Source: Scleroderma bovista
Lineage: Eukaryota; Basidiomycota; Agaricomycetes; Boletales; Sclerodermataceae
Assembly (NCBI GenBank): GCA_037178675.1
Contig: JAYMGJ010000650.1
Span: 1-32,431, forward strand
Direction: 5' to 3'
Length of the DNA: 32,431 nucleotides
Positions 19,546 through 29,837 of the stretch are shown here, one piece after another. How positions within the stretch are numbered: position 1 is the first letter of the stretch; each line of letters begins with the position of its first letter. The notes beneath the pieces are model-generated. The model saw only the letters and a program-made list of their open reading frames with translations. It was not told where the DNA came from and searched no databases. Both the position numbers and the translations under genes were made by a program.

Positions 19546-22480
19546 TGGTCAGAGATGGATTATAATTCTGGATTATCTGTTAGGCAGTTAGCTGGTAGAG
19601 GTAGGAGTTTGAAGAAGCGAACGAAGTGCCTCGTTGCAAGCACTGCCAGACACTGCCGCTGATCTACATGTTGCCCCCAAGCAGGGGGTTGGCGACTACG
19701 TGGTCTATGGCGATTGATCTCTTCGCCTTGCACGTCCGTGTTGGACATCTCCATATGTCGGCTAGCGTGCAAGGTTTCTTTACTCCTATTCCTTCCACAC
19801 CGCCTGAAAGATCACGATCATCGTTCCTGTCTGAGGCGAGATGGCCAGCAAACTGAGTCGAGGCCGAGGGGTTCAGAGCTATTGAAGTGCGCACATCCTC
19901 CCTGACCTCCATTGGACCTCTTCCTTCCTAGTAGTACGGCGTCTCAGTTTGCTTGCTTTCCACTACACAGTCCCCCTCTCATTCTGTCTTAACGTCTAAT
20001 GTGATCTGCTTTCTTTATCCTTGTCAACCATTCACAATGCTGACGCTTCGCTTCCGTTCTTGACAGGTTTGCACTATATCTCATCCACGTTGACTTCCAG
20101 ATCATCGAAACTCGCCTTCCCCTCCTCAACCCAGCTCAATCCCATACTCGACTCAACCTCCATGCCAGTAGTTAACGCCCCATTCTGGGGAACAAGCAGG
20201 AAGACTCTTCACCCAGCGCTCATCGTCACCACCCTTGCACGGAGCCGACTTCTCTCAGCATCCCCTTTTAGTGGCAAGCGGGCAGCGCAATAATACCCAC
20301 GGCCAAGGCATTAATTGACTAATGTAGAGAATGTGTCCATGAAGGTCCACTGCATCCCTCAAGTGGACAACATGGACCTCTTGGTCGAGCCATTGCAGTG
20401 CCCTTCATACCCCATTTTGTTTCCACTGATGCGTGGCTGATGTGCGTGTTTGCGGAGAACAGAGGATGATCCAGACCTAAGGAGGTGATCCTGTGAATTC
20501 GGTCCTCGGTCACCCAAACAGGTGATCAGACAGTAATAAATCATATTCACCTATGACATGTTACTTCGTCCTCCCATCGGCGGATCCGAACAAACCGACG
20601 CCTGTGACGACTGCGAGCGATAAGGTACTGTTTTCACACTTGATAGAGCGAACGGGCTGCTACTCCTCTTCGCATCAGTGAAAATAACGATGAGTTTGGA
20701 TGGTCCCACTTCACATACCGAGGTGCACTGCTGACAGGGTCAGCTGTTTCATACGTACGCGACAAGCCTTAGTTGCACGGACATCAACTTGAGGGTGCTT
20801 ACCAGACTTCCCCGGGTTCTGGGATAGCCTTGTGGTGTAAATAATCTCATCCGCAAGAGCGAGAATTGGGCCGCATCGTTTGCTGTAAGGAAAAGAGGTC
20901 TTGATATGTTTGAAAGCTCCTGTTGGAATAACGTAGTACAAGATCGGAAAAACACCACGACTGTGCTTACCTATAGCGAGACAAGTATGCTTCATTCAGC
21001 TTCGATTGCGAAAACTGTGGCCAAAGGGAACAGAAACGCGAGCAGCCGGGAGCGACCCGTAAACCTAATCGTCGCGGATCACGCCCATTTACTGTCATCT
21101 TAGTTCCTAGCACACCATGTTTGTACGTTTGAGTGCCAAAAGCATTGGATGTTACTCGGCAGCTTTCGATATCTCGCCACTTCAGTGATGGACTGGAACA
21201 AATTCAGTCAATGGCTCGAGACGTAGTATCTACTGACTTGCCTGGGTGATATGCATCCTTATACCCGTTGTAGTATTCCCAGTATCCACTTGGGAACGTA
21301 GTGTGGATGGATTTCGGGTATACCGGAGAGGTGATATGTGAGTATGCTCAGAAAGACTTGATATGCAATCGCGTTGTTCCACCCGATGGGATTGATGCAA
21401 CTGTCCTGCTGACTGTAGCGCGCGTACTACTACACGAGTATCAGATCCTCTGGCGGCAGCTTTCCGATCCAATGTGTCAGAAAAGTACTTTGCGTTTGAT
21501 CTACAATGGAGTACATACAACCAAGTAAAACTCCATCGGGTAGCCGTCTTGCAAGGCTAATCAATGCATTGCAATCGTCCACTGGGTAGCTGGGGTAGTG
21601 CTCTGTCAGTGCACGCAAGTACCTGTGCAGCGTGAAGAAGACTCACTCGGCTTTTTCATGACCTCGTTTACAATCACCAAATGCTTGTACCCCCCCTCAC
21701 CCCCAATCTACCCCACTTCGAACCCTTTCCTTTCTTCCTCCGCAAAACACGCCCACAAGCTCATCGCAGAGATCATGCGTGGCTTTCGATGGTTTGGGCG
21801 ACGTGATGGTGATGAGTACTTTGAGTGGCGTATGGGAATCGTCTGTAAATTTGATGTAGGCGGGGTCAGACGCAAGGTCAGTTCAGCTCTTCGCTGAGCC
21901 AGCACTTGGCGTCATTGTGGAAGTCGATGTATGCTGATGCGATACCGGCTGACCCGTCTCTTCCCTGGCATTACAGGAGATGGAAAGCGGAACCCGTGGC
22001 CCTCCTGACGGTCACTTCATTTGTACATCGCTTGAGGCGGGCGACTCCACGAACGACACGACGCGGTGGTCGACCACGCACGTCAAACTCTACCTCGCCA
22101 TCGAACGTGACCAGAGCTACCAGAACTGGAGGACTCCCCAATGCGAGCGGGAGGCAGATTCCAAGGATTTGAGCGCGACTTGTGGAATTCCTTGCACATG
22201 TGCCATGAGGCAGTCGTATTTCCTTTCCTGGTCGTCGCCTTCCGTTCCGTTTTCCGTCGACACGAGGGCGTTGTCCTCCCGGTTCTCTGTTCCGTCCGCG
22301 ATCATGCAATCTCCCCGTGCCAGTCCACGTATTCTCTCCCCCTCCTTTTTTGTTTCACGCGTGTCTTTCATATCGCTAGCTCGAGGGCCCATAGTCGCGT
22401 CTCGTCCACCCCCGCCACCCCACCGCATCTGCTAAATCTATCGGCACTTACGAGAACCGGCTTTGTCTCTCTTCTTTTCT
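19546..22480. other. Upstream of the NLR; no confident gene
   Basis: 19546-19800 is the NLR upstream region, with no recognised promoter element beyond AT-rich TTATAATT at 19559. 19812-20645 is copy A of a direct duplication (separate entry). At 20711-20995 a minus-strand frame (FPILYYVIPTGAFKHIKTSF) followed by GTAAGC at about 20799 and GTATGTG at about 20719 could be exons of an unknown gene, but I found no start, domain or continuation. 20996-22480 has short overlapping frames on both strands and no recognisable product. Confidence 0.35.
19812..20645 (+). repeat. Diverged direct duplication, copy A
   Basis: This interval is alignable by eye with copy B at 23270-24782 in the same orientation, with many substitutions and small indels. 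Shared blocks include GAGATGGCCAGCAAAC (19838 and 23301), CTGCTTTCTTTATCCTT, TTCTTGACAGG, GCCCCATTCTGGGG, CTTCTCTCAGCATCCCC and TTTTAGTGGCA. Copy A is continuous into GATCCAGA[C/T]CTAA (20466 on), whereas copy B has about 750 extra bases before that block. No ORF is conserved between copies, so it is an old segmental duplication or a relic repeat family. Confidence 0.65.
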
Positions 22481-22482
22481 AG

Positions 22483-22857
22483 AACGAGGACACTGCGACG
22501 ACTGCGAACGAAGCAGCAGGCATGAAGACGGCGGACATCGTGACAGGGAGCGTGAGTATGGCCACAGAGACGGATATCATAGAGAGAGGGACAGGGAGAG
22601 AGAGCACAGGGATAGGGAACGAGAACTGCATGGGCACAGGGATCGGGAGCTGCACGGCGATAGACAAAGAGAGTGGTACTCGTCGCGATGAGACGATAGG
22701 TGCAGAGACTACGGTGGCGGTGGTCCGCACATTGAGAGGGAGCATGAGGAACACAGACGTATGGGACAACGATCAACGCCGCGAGTTCAGGCGTGATGCT
22801 GAGCGTGGTTACCGTCGAGGGCGTGAGGTCTTGTTTATGTCGGGACTTTTCTGAATC
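22483..22857 (+). pseudogene. Arg/Asp/Glu-rich exon remnant
   Basis: A pyrimidine-rich tract ending TTTTCTAG at 22482 looks like a 3' splice site. One frame downstream reads a striking alternating-charge peptide (HRDREREYGHRDGYHRERD and similar) until a TGA at 22689-22691, directly after TCGCGA. The same frame then continues RCRDYGGGGPHIEREHEEH to a stop near 22785, while a neighbouring frame carries RREFRRDAERGYRRGREV to 22854, implying a frameshift. RD/RE repeats occur in RS-like splicing and RNA-processing factors, but also in many low-complexity proteins. No folded domain is visible, so the identity is unknown and the copy appears broken. Confidence 0.4.
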
Positions 22858-23269
22858 AAGGTATGCATTAATCCCCTTTCTTTCGGCGCTGAAGAAACCC
22901 TAGGTGCACCGTTGCAAGACGTCGCCCATCTCCACCAGCTCAAGGTTCCGCATTGGCTATTTGGTCGCCTCCCATCCGCGTGTTAGAACATGGTCCTTTT
23001 TGCAGCGATTCCTCCAGTTCTTCCAGGGTCTTTAATATCTGCGGAACCTGAAGCTAGCCAAATCCCCATGGAAAACGACATATTCCATTGGTTCAGATCT
23101 CCCTGGGGAGTCCTCTGGGTTCCCGTGATGTCGGTAGCCATGCTGCCCACCCCTTCCGAACCAGCACCCCCAATTTATTATTTCAACCTTTTCCCCTGAT
23201 AATGGAAATGTGTATGTGTCTGTCTGCTTCCTGACCTCCCCTCACTGATTCCATTTTGCCTCGCATAGG
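22858..23269. other. Short spacer, no gene recognised
   Basis: GTATGC at about 22861 could be a donor site continuing the Arg-rich remnant. Nothing else coding is supported. The sequence is pyrimidine-rich (CCTCCAGTTCTTCCAGG at about 23010) up to the start of duplication copy B. Confidence 0.35.
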
Positions 23270-24782
23270 TCATGGTCATCCTCTTACGCTGCCTGGAGTG
23301 AGATGGCCAGCAAACTTGAGGATGAGGGGTTCAGAGTTGAGTGCGCCCGTCGTCCCTCTTCCTTTCCTGGTGCAGTGTCTCAGTATTCGTTCTTTCCACG
23401 ACACAGTCCCCAGTTCGTTGCATTTGTCTCGATGTATAATGTGATCCGCTTTCTTTATCCTTCTCCCCATTCACAATTCTGATGCTTCACTTCCATTCTT
23501 GACAGGGATGTAGTTGATGCTTATTTCCCGATCGTCCGACCTCACCTTCCTCTCCTCAACCAGCCCAGTTCCGTACTTGACTCAACCCCTCTATACTGGT
23601 CTTTGATGCCCCATTCTGGGGAGCAAGCAAGGGGACTTGTCACCCAACACTCATTGTCAACATTCTTGCATGGGGTGAACTTCTCTCAGCATCCCCTTTT
23701 AGTGGCAGGGAGGCAGCACATTAATGGCCACAGACATGTCGCTGATTGACCGATGTAGAGAACTCGTGTCCACGAGAGTCCAGTGAGTCCCACAAGTGGA
23801 TTACATAGTCCTCTTGACTGAGTCATTGCAATGCCATGAGTATCTAAGATCATTTTCCACTGATGTGCGGACCTCCCTTCGTTTTCGGAGCCCACCACAA
23901 ACACGGGTACAATCCACCGTCATCGAATGGAAGGCTGTGACTGAATTGTAATTACCTCATGTAAGGCTCCGTGGCTTCTAGATGGGCTGCAGAACTTGAA
24001 ACCTACTAGGCATCCAGGTCTGGCCAGCTAAAATGTCGCGCTTGTATAAACGTACATTACAGATCAACCACAAGTCTCAAGGCTGAAGAACCAATATTTG
24101 ACTATGATATTTGCTTGGTCTGGCGGACATGCTTGCCGCCTTTTATTACCGCTGTAAACCTATACTGTAAGTCCTGTACAGATCACCTATGCTGGAGATG
24201 TTAATCATTTCCAATTCCGCTGCACCATTGTGGCGCCCAGGGATGACAACGTACGAGCATCGACATCTATACGGTACATCATGACCCTGCAGGCTTCGAC
24301 ATGCGAACAGTTAGAGGTGCACCGTTCGGTCTTGTTTTAGTCAGGAATGGTGTACTGACAGGAAGATCCTGGTTAGCTTTTTGTGTGGCTGCTGCCGGTT
24401 TGTTCCTAAAATGCTGTTCCACGCCACTAGGGATACTGCAATGCAGTCCATGCATTGGCACGAATGTCTAGGGAGATTGCTTGCCCTCTGTGGCGGCCGC
24501 ACACAGACGCAGAGGATATTCCCCTAGAATTGACGATAATATATACCAGAGAGCTTGTTCGATGGAGAAAGGCTAATCTGTCCAAAGTCAACGTGCCTGC
24601 GAACCTGGCCGCAACCGGGGACTTCTCTCCATCGTCTCCATAGTTTGACAAAGTCAGGGGCTGATCCAGATCTAACGACGTGACCCTGCGAAATCAGTCC
24701 TCGTTCACCCAGGTAAGCAATCAGGCAGTAATGAATCATATTTGCCCATGACCGATGAGGTATCCTTTTTCACGCTTGATAA
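23270..24782 (+). repeat. Diverged direct duplication, copy B, interrupted
   Basis: 23270-23895 matches copy A 19812-20460. 24651-24757 matches 20461-20560 (GATCCAGATCTAA, CAGGCAGTAATGAATCATAT). 24755-24782 matches 20618-20645 (GGTA, TTTTCACGCTTGATA). The roughly 755 bp at 23896-24650 are absent from copy A and show no inverted ends or clear target duplication. They hold only short frames, none recognised. Confidence 0.6.
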
Positions 24783-24835
24783 CATCAGCAAATCCTGAGT
24801 TTGCTTGACAGCGCTTGAACTACTTGGCAGCACCT

Positions 24836-24975
24836 GTCAAGCACGTAAGTAATTTAAGTATGTTAAGCAGACAAAGTGCTAAGCATGCAAAGCATTCCAA
24901 GCACGCAAAGTAACTTAAAAGCAAGTTAAGTTGATTAAGTAGGATAAGTAACCAAGTAGCAATACAAGCCGAGTC
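24836..24975. repeat. Subterminal AAGTA/AAGCA short-repeat tract of Plavaka 2
   Basis: A dense series of related short words occurs: CAAGCACGTAAGTAA, TTAAGTATGTTAAGCAG, GCATGCAAAGCA, CAAGCACGCAAAGTAA, TTAAGTTGATTAAGTAGG, AACCAAGTAGCA. They end against the transposase stop codon at 24974. Multiple short subterminal repeats are the usual transposase-binding layout in CACTA relatives; that role is inferred. Confidence 0.5.
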
Positions 24976-27900
24976 AAGTAGCTGACAGAATTGAGTATGC
25001 ATGGTGATCCACAAACTTGTTCACATAGAAGGCAGTGAAAATATTGTAGGAATGATGAGGCTTTATGTTTCGCGAGACAAACTGAGTCCCATACAAAGGA
25101 ATAAGGTGAGCCGCACGGTATATAGTATCCACATGAATGACGGAGATGGCTCGACGGCGATCTCTGGTGGAGGTCGGGCGTACAATCCACATCCCTGTAT
25201 CAGCGTCTGGTTCATCCCCAACACGGTCGAACCATTGCACTACCGCACATGGGTACCGCTTGTCATGAAAAACAAAAGAAAAAAAATGTAAGGACACGCA
25301 CGATGTCCAAACCGAGCATGCCATTACGTCCTGGGTCAGTGTTCACAAATGCACAATCATAGGGGGGAGGTCCATTCTGCCATGAATGACATGAGCGGAT
25401 GTACTCACGCCGCATGCCACCAATACCACTAATGTCGCTTGGTGCATAGAAAAGTGCAGCCGCAGAATTAACAACTGTGATTTTGTTGCAGGTGGGACGC
25501 TCATATATTGGAACATCTCTGAAATTGCGCTTGTCGTCAGGGTTGAGCTGTTGAAAAAGGAACTCCTCGACAAGGGTGGGGAGATGCCGCAAGCTGAGCT
25601 CTTTTGCAAGCTCCATCACAGTTCTGGCTCGCTTCGTTTCTGAATACAAGAGATTAAGTATATCAAATGCTCAGGTCAGTAAGGTACTTACGAGCCGTGT
25701 GTGTGTCAAGACCGGTTCTCCTCGACGATCTTACTAGGAGGTCCAGAGGTGCAGGGAACTAATGAGGAGGTAAGTCCAGACACTAGTAGGTGCTAGTTAG
25801 TGCGGAGAGTCAAGTCCGGGTCAAACGAATGAAGTCCGGGCACTAGAGAAGCACAGGGAGTAAGTCCGGGTTTTTGCGGAGTAAGTCCGGACCACGGGAA
25901 AGTGGTCCGGAGTTGAGCGCAGCTTGTCCGGAGTGAAGGACATCCCAGAGGTGGGATAGTCCTGAGAGGTCTAGCGTCGAGTCTGGGACAGAGGTGGCTT
26001 TTGCCCTCGTGCAAGTAGGAGACTTGCTAGGATCGGACATAGGACCAAGGGGACAAGATAGGATGGAGGCCGGAGTTGGCCGGAGTTCAGGAGTTCAGAT
26101 GAACAGATGGATTAGGAGAGCATAATGGGTAGTACAGAGTGGGGAGTATCTTAGTCGAGATTTGATCTGAGGACTACTAGGCCGGAGTACGGTAGTTTAT
26201 ATAGTAATGAAACTAAGGTGAGTATATACGGTGACAAGTAAACACCTTAATGTCGAGACAAGGGATGGAGAAGAAGCAGACAGGAAAATAAACCAGGTAC
26301 AAGAAAATAAAGCAGGGACAGGAAAATAAACCGGAGCGGAAGCAGACACGGGGAACTAGAGTTACAGGGACGACGGAGGAAAAGCAGGGACAAGGGAACT
26401 AGGTCGGAAGAGGACAGGTAAGGGTCAGAGGTGGACTTAACTAATGTTAAGTCCGGAGCGATGTCCAGGACCGAAGGAAGCGGGACCGGAGGAAGTGCAA
26501 GAGCAGAGGGAGTGCACGAGCGGAGGGAGTGCACAGGTGGAGGAAGGGCGGAGTAGCCGGAGGAAGGTCCGGAGTTGGACATGGAAATGTCCTAAGCCTT
26601 TGGTGGACCTGACAGAGGAAGTGGAGCAGGAGCAGGAGCAGAACTGAGCCGGAGTTGGATGTACCAGCTGGAGTTGGGCTATGTCGCAGACAAGGCTAAG
26701 GGAGTGGCCGGACTGAAACCGGAGTAGCGACTAGTGGTAGGTACAGGTCCGACATGGAGGAGTTAGACCGTGGATCTGTCTAGAGGAAGACAGGGGTTAG
26801 TCCTGAGGTGGAGATGGACATAGTGACTGGAGTTGAGCTGGAGTGCAGCTATGGGGCTGGAGATGGCCGGACTAGATCCGGAGTTGCGTCTATGCCTAAG
26901 GAGAGGTCAGGCGGGCCATGGTTAGACCGGAGTTGCAACTGGAAAAGTATGGATATGACAGTGTGCGAGTTCAACATGTGCCTCTATGGGCACCGGACAG
27001 TCCACAACCTCATCTCTGTCTTCGTCCGGAACTTGTGAACGACGCAGTGAATTGTTGCCTTCGTTGCTGACCTCTCCCCCATCTATACTTCCAGTCAATG
27101 CAATGAAAATCAATAAAAAATAGAAGACTTACCTTGAGTCAAAAGCGACTGCATGGCCACTGTTAGGCAGGTCCCCTTTAACATCCCTCGCCTATGGAAG
27201 TCTCTTCAAGATGCCACCAACTTGTCTAAGCGTTGATTAATGATGAGCATCTGACCTAGTGGTTTGTTACGGTTTGTCCGCCGGTAAGGGGCCTTCACAG
27301 CATCGATATGTTTTGATTCGGTGATTGAGGTACAAAGCCCATTGGGTGCCCCAAATAAACGAATAAGATCCGGGTAGTGTTTCATAGCATGTTGGCGAGG
27401 TAGGGAAAATGTCGACACTGTTCCTGATTGTCGGAATACTTCCCGGCACTCATGGAAGCGTTTAATGGCATCTTGGATGGCAGCCAACGTGGCTTCAGTG
27501 ATAACATTGCGGCGGGCCAGGTACGTGAACTCCAGCAAAGCACGGAATGTCCGCACAATCTCGATTGGAACGTGCCCCTCGATGGCGGGTAGGTAGACCT
27601 ACATAAATATATCAATGATGAGCCATAAGGAAAGTGCAGTGTAAACAAACCTTCATTAATGCCTTCGAGTCATTCCCTGTCCACTGTTTGAAATGGCGGC
27701 CCTCAGGAAAGCAACGAAGCCCTACAAAAGGGGCTATAGCAGCAATCCTAGAATATGGCATGTCAGACTTGAAGACATGTTAGAGTTGTGGGAGCATACC
27801 TCCGATCAATATCATCCAAGATCATATTAGCCTTTGCCGTGCTATAGGTTGCCTTCAGATAGTCCTTGACCCACTCAACTAAATGATCCTTGAATATTCC

Positions 27901-29606
27901 TTTGATGATCTGGTGTAAGAGGTCAGGTGCAATGAGTTTGTATATATCGGCATGGGGAAAGTCATTGGTGAATGGCTGGTGTCATTGCTCAGAATATACA
28001 CTCAACAGGATTAATGGAAAACATACGACCAGGTCTCCTACAATGCCATACTCATCCCACAAATCCTGGAAATCGAATTCTTCAATCAATGCCTCTGCAT
28101 GTTCACGACTCCGATAAAGTGCATCCTTGTCGAGTTCGTGCTTCATTGCAAGACATCTGAGATTCCAGTTAGTTGTCTGTGAAGCTTGGATAGCACAAGA
28201 ACTTACTTTACACACCAGCCTCGCACAATGCACACCAGAAGAACTTGCTCTTCGTAGTCGGCAATGTAAGGACCGAGGCCAAAGATCACACGGCGGTAGT
28301 GTCCATCACCAAACCGGAAAACTTCTGGCTTAGTCATTGCTGGCTTCAGGTTACGAAGGATGTGGGCAAGTGATGCATGGAAAAGCTGGCGTCGAAATTT
28401 CCGGAATGCAGGGGTGGAGGCATGTTTTTTGTCCGCTGGAAGTAACCCAAGCCATCAGTTTATTTTCAGTGCAGAGTGACAAACACCTACTGTGTGGCAT
28501 TGCAAGGAAACCAATAAGAACAACACCATTACAATGTGCACGGCGAATCTTATTCCGAATGTTCCCAATTGAGAGATAGAGGGGATAATAGTCATTCTGA
28601 CCTGTCGCGACCGAAACGGTTGTCTTGTCGCTGCCCAAAATGATAGGAACAAATGTAGAACCATGCATTGCAGGATCCTGAGCAATTGTGTCCTTTTCAA
28701 GTATGACCCACTGTGAGTACGAGATGAAAGAAGGTGGATGAGATCATACCGCTTGTTTCCAGGCCCAATCACCTGACATGAAGTCCTCCCATCTTCGCTC
28801 GTCCGTTGTGCTCATGTACTCCCGAAACGGTTGGTAATCCATATCACCAGCAAAGTCTGGCCGGGAAAGCATTTCACGAACCACCTCCTTGGGATCCTGG
28901 TACCAGATGTCATACGTATCATTCATCCACGGTGGCACCTCATCAGTTGGGTGTTCACTGGTATAAGAAACACAAAAACTCTCCCATTTCACATCCCCAA
29001 GTGGGGTGTTATCAATTGTCTTGTACATTTCAGCACTGTCCTGAAAGACTTGCTGGCCACTGGTACCAAGGAGTGTTGCATTCCAGAGATCCAACAGTTC
29101 GTTGATGTTGGCTGTGGACATTTGACTGCGCCGGAAGAGGAAGTCAGCCAGCTCAAACTCTGGACGACTCGAATATGGCGACCAGTCGTCAGTTGGCTTT
29201 TCGGGAAGAGGTTCAGGGGGCTGACCAGCAGGGAGGAAGGCCCCTGATGCATCACAAGGACACCCTACAAAATACATTGTTAATGCATTTGAGGTTAGTC
29301 CTAGAATTTGTGTTACATACCAGTGAGTCTCGGGTGATAATTTCGATAATACATGTCACCCTGCCCAATGAATTCTGTACAAAAGGGATGATCGTCATAG
29401 TCATCTGGTAGGGGCTGGAATTGTTCCTCATCCCGCAGGGACTGTTGATCTTGGCCCTGTTCCTGTTGAGCCAGGTCAGAGACTTCGATGGGTGGAAGGT
29501 CTGGATGGCAGGCATTCAGGTGTTGTGTTAGACCCGACTTGTTCTTGAACCATCGATGACAGCCAGCCTTGGTGCAAGGAAGGCGGAAGAATGTTCAGGC
29601 ACGCAT
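24974..29606 (-). pseudogene. Plavaka transposase 2 (decayed, split by solo LTR)
   Basis: The family can be followed end to end. The start is at 29606, then a C2H2 finger (CTKAGCHRWFKNKSGLTQH, about 29525-29575), YYRNYHPRLT (about 29330), intron, then GCPCDASGAFLPAGQPPEPL (29270 on). FMSGDWAWKQA (about 28760), GSDKTTVSVATGQNDYYPL (about 28600), IAPDLLHQIIKGIFKDHLVEW (about 27900), SLPRQHAMKHYPDLIRLFGAP (about 27380), SITESKHIDAVKAPYRRTNR and LGQMLIINQRLDKL follow. VELAH lies at 26961-26980, interrupted by the LTR, and the gene resumes as TAQTKRARTVMELAKELSL. The C-terminus is DTGMWIVRP...IHVDTIYRAAHLIPLYG, ending at 24974. Premature TGA codons lie at 29595-29597 (three codons after the start) and 27206-27208 (after LDKLVAS). 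Introns are about 45-60 bp. The C2H2 finger and downstream core are diagnostic. The gene is inactive as it stands, although intact exons outnumber lesions. Confidence 0.87.
25704..26960 (-). mobile_element. Solo LTR, 1.2-kb CTCCGG-rich family, copy 2
   Basis: On the minus strand it begins TGTCATATCC and ends GGTCTTGACA, like copy 1. It is flanked by perfect 5-bp duplicates, GTGTG on the plus strand at 25699-25703 and 26961-26965 (CACAC on the minus strand). It is 1,257 bp versus 1,217 for copy 1, with scattered substitutions and indels between them. It lies inside a transposase exon, in codon context VELAH. The reverse-oriented CCGGAGT motifs are as dense as in copy 1. No internal region is attached. 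Confidence 0.92.
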
Positions 29607-29837
29607 GCCAGTACCCAGCGTTGTCCTGTCAGACAAATTACAGGGAAGAGAGAGCGTGTAAGTGAAGAGAAAATTACGAACTGACCTGTTGCGCATAGCC
29701 AAAAAAAAAAAAAACTCTGAGCACTAGTACTATATGGTCTGAGGGAGGATGAGGTGTACATAATGTTCACCTTTTTTTTTCTTTCGTCTGTCTCCCCACT
29801 TCAGCAAAGTCAACAAAAACCGTCGATTGCACAAGGA

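Noticed and set aside
22117..22776. Overlapping 96-113-aa ORFs on both strands
   Set aside because: GC-rich low-complexity sequence leaves several frames open. None has a recognisable domain, and the charged-repeat frame with a splice acceptor is a better reading of part of it.
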